This document shows, one piece after another, positions 48,084 through 59,110 of a stretch of DNA of 64,000 nucleotides (its first letter is position 1; each line of letters starts with the position of its first letter). The position numbers and the translations under genes were made by a program. Origin of the DNA: Inia geoffrensis (Eukaryota > Chordata > Mammalia > Artiodactyla > Iniidae); NCBI GenBank assembly GCA_036417435.1, contig CM070911.1:8184001-8248000 (forward strand). Direction: 5' to 3'. The notes under the pieces are model-generated. The model saw only the letters and a program-made list of their open reading frames with translations, ran no database searches and had not been told where the DNA came from.

Positions 48084-48575
48084 AACAACTGTGAGGGAGT
48101 CTTCATGAACATCTTTGATAAATCCCTTGTCGAAAGCCCCGCTGGAGCCGAGAATCTCCACCGTCACCTCCGCCATGTTGGAACCGCAAAGCGATATTGT
48201 CATTTTAAGTTACAATTTTGTATTCTCTTGTGTGGATAAATTATAATTTAATTATTACCCTAGCAGACTCTTGGCCTTTTCCTTTTATTTGTGATTTTGA
48301 TGTTCTTTCCACTTTGATAAAACATCACTGATTGATGGTGATACACATTTCTGAAACTTGACCACCCTTAGAAAACGGCACAAAAAGTTTTACTTCAAGG
48401 ATATACGGTGGGAAAAGATGCAGCCTTGCCTTAGCCCTCCCAGTCTCTTAGCCCCTCCTTCATTATCTTTTATGCCATTTATTTGTCTCTGTAACACAAT
48501 AATTTGCATTTTCTTTACCCCACCAAATTATGGGCTTCTTGAGGACAGCAATTTGTGCCTTAATTTTGTTTGACT

Positions 48576-48586
48576 CCCTCTAGTGG
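48576..48586 (-). promoter_or_regulatory. CTCF-like core motif, reverse
   Basis: CCCTCTAGTGG fits the reverse CTCF core. With the forward motif at 8547 it would form a convergent pair around E2F6 and the second CpG island. Prediction only. Confidence 0.35.
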
Positions 48587-49187
48587 GCAGCCAAGACTTG
48601 GCATGTCACAGATGTTCAAAATATTCCTTTGGTGGTGGTGGTGGTCGGGGGCGGAGTATATTTCAGGGGCTGTGTGGGAACCCAGGTCCTCTCAGAGATG
48701 TGCAATGACAAATCTTGATCCAACTGATTCCCATTACCCTTTTATAGTGGAAAACTTCAAACGTCTACAAAAGTGGAAAGATCATATACTGAGCTTCTGT
48801 GGGATCTCATCCAGTTCAACAACTGTGAACACTTTATCAATTTTGCCTCTTCTTCCTCCTCCCTCCCCACACTGCAACCCTCCTGGATTACCTTGAAGTA
48901 AATCCAAGACATTACAGCATTTCATACCCTTGGATTTTTGATGATGAGTTTACCTCCGAATCCACCGAAAAGGGCATGTTTTCAGGAAGGTGGGCTTGCT
49001 GGGAAGCTGTGTAACAGACATGCCAGTGACCTGCCCACTCTGTTCTGCTTTGACCTTGAGTAGGTTGGCTCTCTGGCTCACCTATCTGTCACCTGAGGAG
49101 CTTGGCCTAGGTAATCCATGAGCTTCCTTCCAACTTTTACTTTGTTCAAGCTCAGGTCTGCCTTTTAGTCTAATGTGGTAGTTCTCA

Positions 49188-49325
49188 GATTGTAGTTGCT
49201 GGACCAGCCCCCATACCCAGCCCTACTCAGAAGCTCTGGGAAGGGGGAGATTTGCCAAAAATTTGTGGTTTAATAAGCCCTCCAGGTGATTCTGATGAAC
49301 AGTCAAGGTTGAGAACCACTAATCT
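49188..49325. mobile_element. MER5-type hAT MITE
   Basis: Ends tagttctcag and ttgagaaccacta, with the internal ..cagaagctctgggaaggggg.. typical of the family. Confidence 0.7.
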
Positions 49326-49378
49326 GTGAAAGTAGACAAGAGGTCTATAAGCTCTTTAAAAAAGAAAAAAATGAACAG

Positions 49379-49680
49379 GGGACTTCCCTGGTGATCCAGT
49401 GGTAAAGAATCTGCCTTACAATTCAGGGGACAACGGTTCGATCCCTGGTCAGGGAACTAAGATCCTATGTGTGGCAGGGCAACTAAGCCCGCATGCCACA
49501 ACTACTGAGCTCACGCGCTGCAAACTGTAGAGCCTGTGCACCCTGGAGCCTGTGTGCCACAACTAGAGAGAGAAAACCCACACGCCACAGCTAGAGAGAA
49601 GCTCTCACGCTGCAATGAAGATCCCACGTGCTGCAAATAAGACCTGACACAGCCAAAAAATAAATTAATTTAAAAAAAAA
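49379..49680 (+). mobile_element. CHR-type SINE, older long form
   Basis: The element reads gacttccctggtgatccagtgg to an A-rich tail near 49680. The middle is diverged. Confidence 0.85.
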
Positions 49681-50684
49681 GGAAACCCTACTGGAAATTG
49701 TGCATTTACCCATCATCGAGTTCAGTAAGTCAGTACAATGTCAGCTTCTTTCCTTTGTGCAGAATGAGACCAATGGTGGAGTGACTGTGAGATCTTTTGA
49801 TCAGGAACTCTGATTGATAGTTACAGTTCTTGACTCAAAAAGATTTGGGAAAGAAATGATTAGATAAAATGTTTCTGAACTGAAGTATATGTAGGCAATT
49901 TTCATTAAAAAAATAAAAAAGAAAAGGTCAAGAACCACTTCATGGGACACGCCACATTTGTCATTACATATTTATTTGTTTGATGTCTTATCTCCCCCGT
50001 GGCACATGGTAAGTGCTGTGAAGGGTCAAGTCTGCTTTGCTCACTGTCCTGCCCCGGCACCCAGGACAATGGCTGGTCCATAGTATGTGTTTAGTAAATA
50101 TTTGAGGAATGAATGAGCTTTGTTCTTTAGGGAACTTACAGAACTCTGGACAGAGCCAAGCCTAATACTGGTAGAAACAATTAGAGAACAATTAAGGGTT
50201 CTATTCTGAGATCTTGACTACAGTGTAGGAGAATTTGAGCCAAAAGTTCAGTTAATTTTATATTTGTCACATAAAAGTATCTATTATGTGCTTAGCAATA
50301 TCTTGGCCTCTGGGGAGAAGTATGGAAGGCAATACAAGAAAAGAGTAAAACAAGGAGCTTGTGCTAATATGACTATTTCATTGGTTGGTAACTACCTTGC
50401 ATTCCAGTGCTTTCAGGCACAAGAGTTAGCCAAATAATAATAATTATTAGAGCCACCGCAATCCTTGGGCATCTACCATGTAAAAAGTATTTTATGAGAA
50501 TCGCCTAAATACCTGTTCCCTGACATGAGCTGATTGGTAAATTTTGAAATTTTTTATTTTCACAAAATAAAAACTCATTTATACCTTCATTTGTAAAAAT
50601 TAAACACGAGGTTAGAAAGTTGTTTCCAAAATTTAAAAATCTGCAGACATCATGGTCTGTAAAGGTAACACGAGTTTTAGCATC

Positions 50685-50830
50685 ATTTATTTAATACATA
50701 CCTATTTTTTGAGTATGTACCATGTGCCAAGTACTTCTCTAAGTGCTGGAGATACAGCAGTGAACAAATCAGGCAATTCCTGCCCCCCTGGAACTTACAT
50801 TCTAGTGGTAAGATTGGCAGTGAACCTCTG
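50685..50830 (+). repeat. L2-like ancient LINE fragment
   Basis: gtaccatgtgccaagtacttctctaagtgctggagatacagcagtgaac..ggaacttacattctagtgg is L2-like. Confidence 0.6.
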
Positions 50831-51154
50831 TGCTGTAAGTGATTTTCATTTTCATAGAAAATATGTTAAAGATTCTATTATCTAAGATCACAATCTGGCC
50901 ATATATAAGCTGTAATATGTTACAATCCATGGAGACCAAGCAGACAGGTGTGGGCATTCCTGCCAATCCCTCTGAGCTATGAGATGCCCACTCTTTCCTC
51001 ATGATACCTTTCCTACCCTATGTGACACATGCATTTGGGGTGGGGAGTGCCAGGGTTGATCCATTACCAAGGCTTAAAGTATTTATGATTTTTAAATTAA
51101 GAGATACATAATAAGAAAGATCCAATATTGCCTTCTTGCACTGCCCTGTATTAG

Positions 51155-51368
51155 CTTGAGCTGTCATAACAAAATACCATAGACCAAGCAGCTTAAGCAG
51201 CAGAAATTTATTTCTCACAATTCTGGAGGCTAGAAATTCAAGATCAAGTTTCTGGTTGATTTGGTTTCTGGTGAAAAGCTCTCTTCCTGGCTTGCAGGTG
51301 GCCACATTCTTGCTGTGTCCTCACATGGCCATTCCTCACCTCCTCCCACAGGAGTGTGGAGAGAGGGG

Positions 51369-51406
<38 letters not shown>

Positions 51407-51600
51407 GAGAGAGAGAGAGACGGAGCCCTCTGCTGTCTCTTCTAATAAGGACACTAACTCTGTTGATCAGGGCCCCACCCTTATGACCACACTAAATTTT
51501 AATTACCTCCTTTTAGACTCTGTCTTCAAATACAACACACTGGGAGTTAGGGCTTCAACACACAAATTTTGGGGGGACACAAGTCTTCAGTCTATGGCAC
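51155..51600 (-). mobile_element. MLT1-type (ERVL-MaLR) solo LTR with GA expansion
   Basis: Reverse orientation: tgtattagcttgagctgtcataacaaaatacc..attctggaggctagaa..cttgctgtgtcctcacatggcc..gggccccacccttatgacc..gtctatggca. A GA repeat expanded at 51355-51420 inside it. Confidence 0.7.
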
Positions 51601-54479
51601 ACTCCAAAGATTGCCCCCTTAGGTGAGCATTCTCAGTTTTGGAGCCTGCAGTTTTAGGATTGGTTTGCAAGAGCACATAGGGGCTCCCAGCACTGGTTTG
51701 GGGGGTTTAGAGGAGGAGCGAGACCCTTCTTCTGAAGTGTGTGAGGCTGGAGCACACACAGGTGACACCGTTATTGTCGGTGATCTTTTTTGTACCTGGC
51801 AGGGAGACTGAGTGTGTATACCCCTGTGCAGCCCCAGGGCAACACATGACAGGGTACTTACCTGTAGGTGTTTGTGGGTTGTTGGTAGACAGTTCTGGAC
51901 TGGAAACAGCACACAAAAATTGCTAAGTCCTTCAGAGAGCAAGTTCTTCTGGATTTGAGCCATCAGGTGAATTCCCTGCCATGCTAATAAGATCTACCAC
52001 CATTATTCACACATGTCTTAAATGTCCTGGTTTATTTCGATGTTGAAGGCACACGTACAGACCACCCTTTACAAAGGATTCCGTTTGGCCCTCTCTGCTT
52101 CTGGCTTGACAAACGATTCTGTTCGTTTCCTGTGCCTCTGCTTCCTGCTGACATTCTTGTCTTCTGTTAGACTTGAATGTGACTCAATTTAGGAGTAATG
52201 TATCACGAGACCCATCTGGACCTTGGATTGATTAGGGCTTCCTTGCTCTTTGGAATCCATCATTCCCATGTTTTAGATTGAGAAGCTATCACAAAACTGG
52301 TCAATCGCAAAAGTGGGACCTGATCCTCAAACTCTGTCTCCTGGGTAGTGAGGGATGATCTGTGTGCATTTCTGTGCCTTTCTCTTCACCCACATTCACT
52401 CTGAAGGTGACTCTACAGGTGGCCATCCTACTGCATTGCTTTTTCAGTTTTGCCACCCAAGGGTGAGCCTGTGAGTCAGGGGTTAGAAATAAGAAAATGG
52501 AAGGCCAAAGAGGAAACCTGGGAACAGATTTGAGTAGCTAATTCTGGCTCATCTAGTAAGATTTAAAAATTAAATACCATTTAACTACTCGAAGGCATTT
52601 AAATAACAGGGTCCTGCAAAGTTAGTTACCTTCATTATGGGCTCCACTGAGTTTGGTTGTACTTTCACATCGTAAGAGTTTTACAAAGTTTTCATTTTAG
52701 TAGTGTAAATTTTTTCAGTTGTGATAGGAATATAACTTTGCAGTTATTTAGTTAGATACATGGAAGTAAAACCCAGTTCCTCCTCTCTTATGATTTTAAG
52801 TGGAGTAAAGGCAATGGGAACTGACATTTCATGGCTATTCTGGCCAGGTCCTGAGTTGGACTGATAGCACCTATGAGGTGTAGGTGTTATCATTTCCATT
52901 TTATATGTGGGAAAACCAAAGTCCAGAGAAGCTGAGGAACTTGATTCAGGTCATGTAGAGGTGAGATGCTGATTCAAATTCTACCAGGATTGGAATGCAC
53001 ATCTGTCTGACCACAAAGCTATACAACTGTGAAGCCAAATCTTAGCCCCACGCAAAAAGTCTGTGTCCATTCTGTCACCTGTCCAAACTGTCATCTGTTT
53101 CAAGTTAATTTCTACTTGTACTTTTCATTTGTCTGTCATTCAGTCTCCCTTCTCTTAGCCCTGGCCCCAGGGCTGGTCAGAGTAACAGCCATATCTCAGG
53201 ATAAACATTCTGCCTTTATCCTTTCTATCATCTTCCCTGTTTCTTTCTGAGAACCTGCATTTTTTCACAGGCTTTTATGGGGTGTTAGCCTAAAAGAAAA
53301 TCTTCATTTGGCCCTCTCTTTTACTAACATATTTGTTCGTTTTGTCTAGAGAATTAGGCATTATGATTTCTGTAGCTCTAAGAGAGATACCTTTGCCTGA
53401 CTGTATCCAGGATGCTGGCTTAGATTTTACTTTCATCTTCTAATTACAATCTTTTTTCTGTTCATTCATGGCTGTTCACAGCATCTCTTAGACGCGAGTA
53501 GAGGAGAGAGATTCTTGGTTGAACAGAAAACCAGAACTACTGTGAGCTCACATCGCTGAAGTTTACATTGTCTTCTCCAAATGTTAGTTTGAGAGCAAAT
53601 TCAGTCAGTGTGCTTGATCAATAAATCCATATTAAATGCTCACTGTGTCATTGTACATCGTATTGCATTAGGTGTGGCAAGGGACACCCAGGGGCAGTGC
53701 GGATCTTGCCTTCAAGGGGCAGTTTGTAAACTATAGACATAGGAAGTATTGCTGCTATCCTTAACTAATGGCTACAGACATGATACGAGTTGAGAAAAAG
53801 TAGTATTTGGGCTGGTGTGTTTGTGGACAGAGAGGAAGTGAATTTGATTGACAGCAAATGAGAGGAGAAAGGAGCAGGTGGACTTTGACCTAAGCTCGGT
53901 TACCTTACATGGGCCATATCACTAATCCTTACTCAGTGAGGTGGAGGGTTGGACCCATTGTAGACATGAGGACGTGAAGGTGTGCAAAAGCCAATGGACT
54001 TGCTCAAGGTTACATGGGCAACAAGTGGTGGAAAACCCATTTTTATCTGACTCCAAAGTGGGAGTGAGGCCTGGACAGAGGCAGGCGGATGAGATGGGCT
54101 TGTGTGCGTGGGGGGGTGTGGTCTGAGGGCACTTCCCCTGACTTCTTACCACACAGACTGCAAAGACTTTAGCGTTGTAAGATACCTTCAGGATTCTTGG
54201 GTCCCACCCAGACCTTATGAATTAGAATCTTTGATGAATCTGTGTTTCAAAAGGCCTCCAAGGGAGTCTTACGCATGCTGAAAGGTAAGAAGTTCTGCTC
54301 TATGAAGGTGCTCTATCACTGCCCCGGCAAGAGGTCATTGGAAGGGCTCTTTGGTCTAGAAAGCTGGAGCCCATCCTGACACAGCTTCCTTAGTCAGACT
54401 TGCCTTTGGATAATGATGATCCTGCATCTGCTTACATGGCGGCGACCTGAGTGGTTAAGCTAATGAGAGTGTACTTAAG
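51601..54479. other. No gene recognised
   Basis: Presumed intron. A MIR/L2-like fragment may lie at about 52830-52990. No open frame is convincing. Confidence 0.5.
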
Positions 54480-54655
54480 AGCTGGTATCTGGAGCCATGC
54501 AGACCCGGGGTCACATGTGAACTCGGCTACACTTGGGCAAGTGACCTAACCTTCTCTAGGTCTGTTTCTTCATCTATAAAATGGGGTCAGTGATAATAAA
54601 CACCTTGTAGAGCAGTGGCAAGAATTCAGCGTGTTACATGTCAGGTGTTAGAACA
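54480..54655 (+). repeat. MIR ancient SINE
   Basis: ttgggcaagtgacctaaccttctctaggtctgtttcttcatctataaaatgggg is the MIR core. Confidence 0.7.
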
Positions 54656-55310
54656 TTGCCTTCTACATAGAAAGAGCCCAAACGCCTTCCCCTCCCCGTC
54701 CTTCTCCTGCTGCTATTACTACTCCTCCCCTTCTTCCACCACTTCTTCCCCTTCCTCGTCATCGTGATGATGATGATGATATTATCACCCACATCCTGCC
54801 TCTGGGTCTTAACACAGTGGTGCTCACTTCCCACTGCTATCCACACCTCTTGCTCAGTTCCTACGGTGATGATGCCGGGTCATCCTGTGACCTCTAGGCT
54901 CCCCCCATGTGACACGGATCCACTTGCATGGGGAACTGGGCCTGTCCCATCATCTGCTTATCTCACTGATTTTTCTTTAGCGCTGCTGCCTGTGAGTGGT
55001 GTTCTTTGAGCGTCGTAACCGGGAAGCAATTGGTAGTTTTGCACAACTGGCTGCGGTGGTTTGTGAAGCTCCTACGTCGTGCCAGCATTTTACATTGTCC
55101 CTGAGCCTCAGCACAGACTCAGCATGTAGAGCCTGCGATACACATTCTACAGCCGTGTAAACTGACGCCCAGAGGTTTCCTGCTGGGAAGAACCATAGGA
55201 GATTGCTATTTTTGTAGATCGGAATAGTATAATGGCCATTTCGAATGGTTTAACCTAATACTTTCATCATACCGCATAAATGCTCTTCACACACTTAAAA
55301 AAAATGGTCC

Positions 55311-55427
55311 TGGGAGTTCCCTGGCGGTCCAGTGCTTAAAACTTGGCGCTTTCACTGCCGAGGGCCCGGGTTCAGTTCCTGATGGGGAACTAAGATCCTA
55401 CAAGCCATGCGGCTCAGCCAAAAAGGA
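55311..55427 (+). mobile_element. Short tRNA-derived SINE
   Basis: The element reads gggagttccctggcggtccag to ggctcagccaaaaagg, about 115 bases, a short subfamily related to the CHR/Bov-tA group. Confidence 0.8.
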
Positions 55428-56469
55428 TATTTTCTTATTTTTTCTAACCAGAATATTACCCGAAAGGACACATTAAAAAAATTGCGGTCGTGCGTTTTTC
55501 CAAGCACGTCACAATGTAACTCAGTCCTCACAACAGCCTTATGAGGTGGGTGCTGTTATCGGCACCCTCATTTTACAGACGCGGAGCCGAGGCACAGAGA
55601 CATTAAAGGGCTTGTCCGAGGCCACACGCCAACAGGTGGCAGAGACACAACGTGGACACAAGCGGTCTGGGCCCGGAGCCTGGGCTCTAAGCCTCCTGAA
55701 TTTTGGGGTAAGGCGCTTTTTCTCGAGTAAGCAGCATTTTTGCTGCTGTGGACTTTGGACAAGTGGGGGCAGGAAGGGCACGGGCCTCCATGAGCACCTC
55801 CGTGAACCTGTGTTAGGTGCTCTGTGTACCCTCTCATCTAACTTGAGCAGGAGACTTGTGTTGTTTCCCTCACCTCCCATTTTACAGGTGAGGAAAACCA
55901 CCTGGATTTCAAGCCTCCTGGTGTCTGACTGCAGAGCTCTGTCTGTCCTCACGCTGCCGGCTGCTTCCTTCTCCTTTCACTCCTCCTGTGGTGGAATTAC
56001 CGCTGCGGCCGTTGTCAGGAATCCGGTTTCTCAACCTCCTGCTCTTTGCTCTGTTGAGACCTAGCCCTGGCCACTGCACTGCTCTTAACTCTCAGACTGG
56101 GATTCGGGTCGCCAATGGGGTCTTCTTTCAATGATTGGATCATCATGGTAGGGCACAAAAGTGCCTTGTTGGGATTTTATATAGATTTGTGTTCATTTAC
56201 GTGGGTGAAAATGAATAGAATCAGACGGGGCCCTTGGACGTGCCCTTCTAATCCCCATTAACATTGGGTAAAGCCTGCAAATTCCCAGAGAGATTTCGCA
56301 CGTGGAGACAATGGTAAGCAGCAGCAGTGCGTCCCCTCCAGCCTGCGGCCACACTCCAGTGTCTTACTAACAAAGCAGGCAGTCTGGACAAGAGCTTTCT
56401 CTCCTGCTCAGGTAGCAGTGTTATGGCAACTTGCTAGCAAGACTATCTTTTGAAAAATGCGGAGAGATA

Positions 56470-58680
56470 TTATTTATTTTTAATTAACATTTTAATTTTG
56501 AGGTATTTATAGATTCACGTGCAGTTGTAAGAAATAATACAGAGCTCTCATGTACCTTCTACTCAGTTTCTCCCCAGGGTAACATCTTGAAACTCTGTAG
56601 TACGATATCACAACACTGGTACAGCCAAGATACAGAATTGTTCCATCACCACAACCATCCCTCATGCCGCTTTTTCAGAGACATGGCTGCTTCCCTCTCA
56701 CTCCTGCCATCCCCTGTCCCTGCCCCCTGGCAATCACTGATCTGTTCTCTAGTTCTATAATTTTGTTGATTCAAGGATATTATATAAAGAGAATTATATA
56801 GAATGTGATCTCCTGAGATTGTCCCTCCCCCCACCCCGCCCCAGCATAATTCCCTGGAGACTCATCTAAGTTCTTTTGAGTATTAATAATTCATTTCTTT
56901 TAAATTGGTGCAGTCACTATGGAAAACAGTATGGAGGGTCCTCAAAAAAACTAAAAATAGAGTTGCCGTGTGAGCCAGCAATCCCACTTCTGGGCATATA
57001 CCTGGACAAAGCTACAATTCAAAAAGATACATGCACCTCTATGTTCGCAGCAGCACTGTTCACAATAGCCAAAACATGGAAACAACCGAAATGCCCATCA
57101 ACAGATGAATGGATAAAGAAGATGTGGTATATATATACAATGGAATACTACTCGGCCATAAAAAAAAAGCATGAAATAATGCCATTTGCATCAACATGCG
57201 TGGATGGACCTAGAGATTTATCATACTAAGTGAAGTAAGTCAGAAAGAGAAAGACAAATACCATGTGATATTACTTATATGTGGAACCTCAAATATGACA
57301 CAAATGAATCTATCTATGAAACAGACTCACAGACATAGAGAACAGACTTGTGATTGCCAAGGGGAAGGGGGGGTGGGGGAGGGATGGACTGGGAGTTTGG
57401 GATTAGTTGATGCAAATTATTATATATCGGATGGATAAACAACAAGGTGTCCTACTATATAACACAGGGAACTATATTCAATATCCTGTGATAAACCATG
57501 ACGGAAAAGAATATGAAAAAGAATGTATATATATGTATAACTAAATCACTTTGCTGTACAGCAGAAATTAACATGGTAAATTAACCATTCTTGAATAAAA
57601 TAAATTCAAAAAAATAACGTATTCCTTTTTATTGTTGAGCTGTGTTCCAAGCTATGGCTGTGCCGCAGTGTAACCATTAACCTGTTGAAGAATAGCCGAA
57701 GGGTTTCCAGTTTTTGACTTTTCTGAATAAAGCTGGTATTGACATTTGTGTACAGGGTTTCATGTAAACATGAGTTTTAATTTCTATGGTATAAATATCC
57801 AAGAGTGCAATGGCTGGGTCTTATGGCATTTGAATGTCTAATTTTATAAGAACGTGCAAAACAGTTTTCCAGAGTGTCTGTACCATTTTACATTCCCACC
57901 AGCAATGCATGAAGATCCACTTTCTCTGCATTCTTGACAACATTTGGTATTGTCACTATTTTCTCTTTTAGACATTCTGATGGGTGTATAGTGATGTCTT
58001 ATGGTGGGTTTAATTTGTATTTTCCTATTGGGCTAATGAAGCTGAACATCTTTTCATGACGTATGTGCTTTCTGCTTATCCTCTTTGGCAAAATGTCTCT
58101 TTTATGTCTCTTGCCCATTTTCTAATTGGAATTTTTTAAACTGTTGAGTTTAAGAGTTAAAAAAATATTACAGGTGCTAGTCTTTTGTTGGCTATGTGGT
58201 TCACAAATATCTGCTTCCATTCTGTAGTTTGTCTTTTCTTTTCTTAACAGGGTCTTTTGCAGAGCAAAACTTTTAAATGTTGATGAAATCCAGTGTGTCA
58301 ACTTATCAGTTTAAGGATTGTGCTTTTGGTGTCAAATCTAAAAACGTTTTGCCTAGCCCTAGATCATGAAGATTTTTGACTGTTCTTGGTTGTTTTTTTT
58401 TTTCCTAGAAGTTTTATAGTTTTGTTTTACATGTAAGTCTGTGATCCATTTTGAGTTGATTTTTGTATAAGGTGCAAAGGTTTAGGTTAAGATTCATTTC
58501 TTTGCCTACAGGTATCCAATTGTTCCAGCACTGTTTGTTGACAAAGCTCTTTCTCCTCCATCGAGTTGCATTTGCATTGATTTCTTCTAAGATTTTAAGA
58601 ATTGATGCCTTTTCTTATCAAGGCAAATATACTGGGCCACATAAGCGCCTATGGTTTGTACAATAAATTTGTGTTGCTCG
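56470..58680 (-). mobile_element. Older antisense L1 relic split by a younger L1
   Basis: 57615-58640 is the reverse of L1 ORF2 sequence (gttttccagagtg..ctgtaccattttacattcccacc, cagggtcttttgcagagcaaaa, ttttgagttgatttttgtataagg). 56470-56890 looks like the matching 3' side. The part between is the nested younger L1. Confidence 0.75.
56895..57614 (+). mobile_element. Younger L1 3' fragment nested in the older L1
   Basis: It encodes the ORF2 C-terminus ('CEPAIPLLGIYLDKA', 'KTWKQPKCPSTDEWIKKMWY') and ends ctttgctgtacagcagaaatt..aataaaataaatt. It is 5'-truncated, in sense orientation, and only mildly decayed. Confidence 0.9.
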
Positions 58681-58689
58681 TGTAGCTAA

Positions 58690-59110
58690 TTATAGTCAGG
58701 ACATCCACAAGGACAGTTCAGCTGAGGGACCCCCCTGGGAGTCAGGACTTGATGGCAGCTGTGGGGGAGTGAGAGTCAGGGCCCCGGGACTCTTCATGGG
58801 AGGCTGAGCTTCTCTGGAGTTTTGCTGCTGCTGGGCAGCTGGGCCGCCACTTCCTCTTCCAGGCAGGGGTGGTGACACCGGGTGTTCCGGATCGGCCTGG
58901 GGCACGCTGACCTGCTGGTGGACTTGACCTTGTGGAAGGCATGGGCATGACCGGGTTAGGTTCCCACTTCATCTCACCCGTCATCTGCAGCCCTGCCTGA
59001 TCCCTGGTGATCTCAGCTGTCAGCTCCTGTGAGGTTTCCCCCACCCAAACCCGCAGTGCAGCCTCCAGCAGCTGGCGGTTTCAAAACTTGTATCTAGAAC
59101 ATGCAGGACT
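58690..59110 (-). other. Unrecognised coding-like segment
   Basis: A GC-richer island with no repeat match that I can name sits right after the L1 relic. On the minus strand one frame stays open for over 100 codons ('GETSQELTAEITRDQAGLQM', later '..RGPDSHSPTAAIKS') and another is Gln/Pro-rich. It may be a fragment of a processed pseudogene or chance. No family was recognised. Confidence 0.3.

Larger units (their letters stand above)
45750..48200 (-). pseudogene. FXR1P: FXR1 processed pseudogene, interrupted by two SINEs
   Basis: Read on the minus strand, an ATG at 48176 opens a frame matching the FXR1 N-terminus (Tudor/Agenet region). It includes '[16 protein letters not shown]' and '..[14 protein letters not shown]', then the KH region with '[18 protein letters not shown]', '[18 protein letters not shown]' and '[11 protein letters not shown]'. 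There are no introns. Decay includes an Arg codon turned into TGA and a Gln codon into TAA (both near 47270-47310), a frameshift in an A-run, loss of a few codons before 'RGFLEF', and an abrupt end of coding similarity after '..PRNLV' near 46755. What follows, down to an A-run at about 45750, may be 3' untranslated sequence joined by an internal deletion. SINEs sit at 47456-47668 and 47766-48083. FXR1 normally binds RNA at polysomes; this copy cannot encode it. Confidence 0.9.

Noticed and set aside
56876..57229. 117-codon frame with real protein similarity
   Set aside because: It is the C-terminal end of L1 ORF2 in a truncated element, not a host gene.
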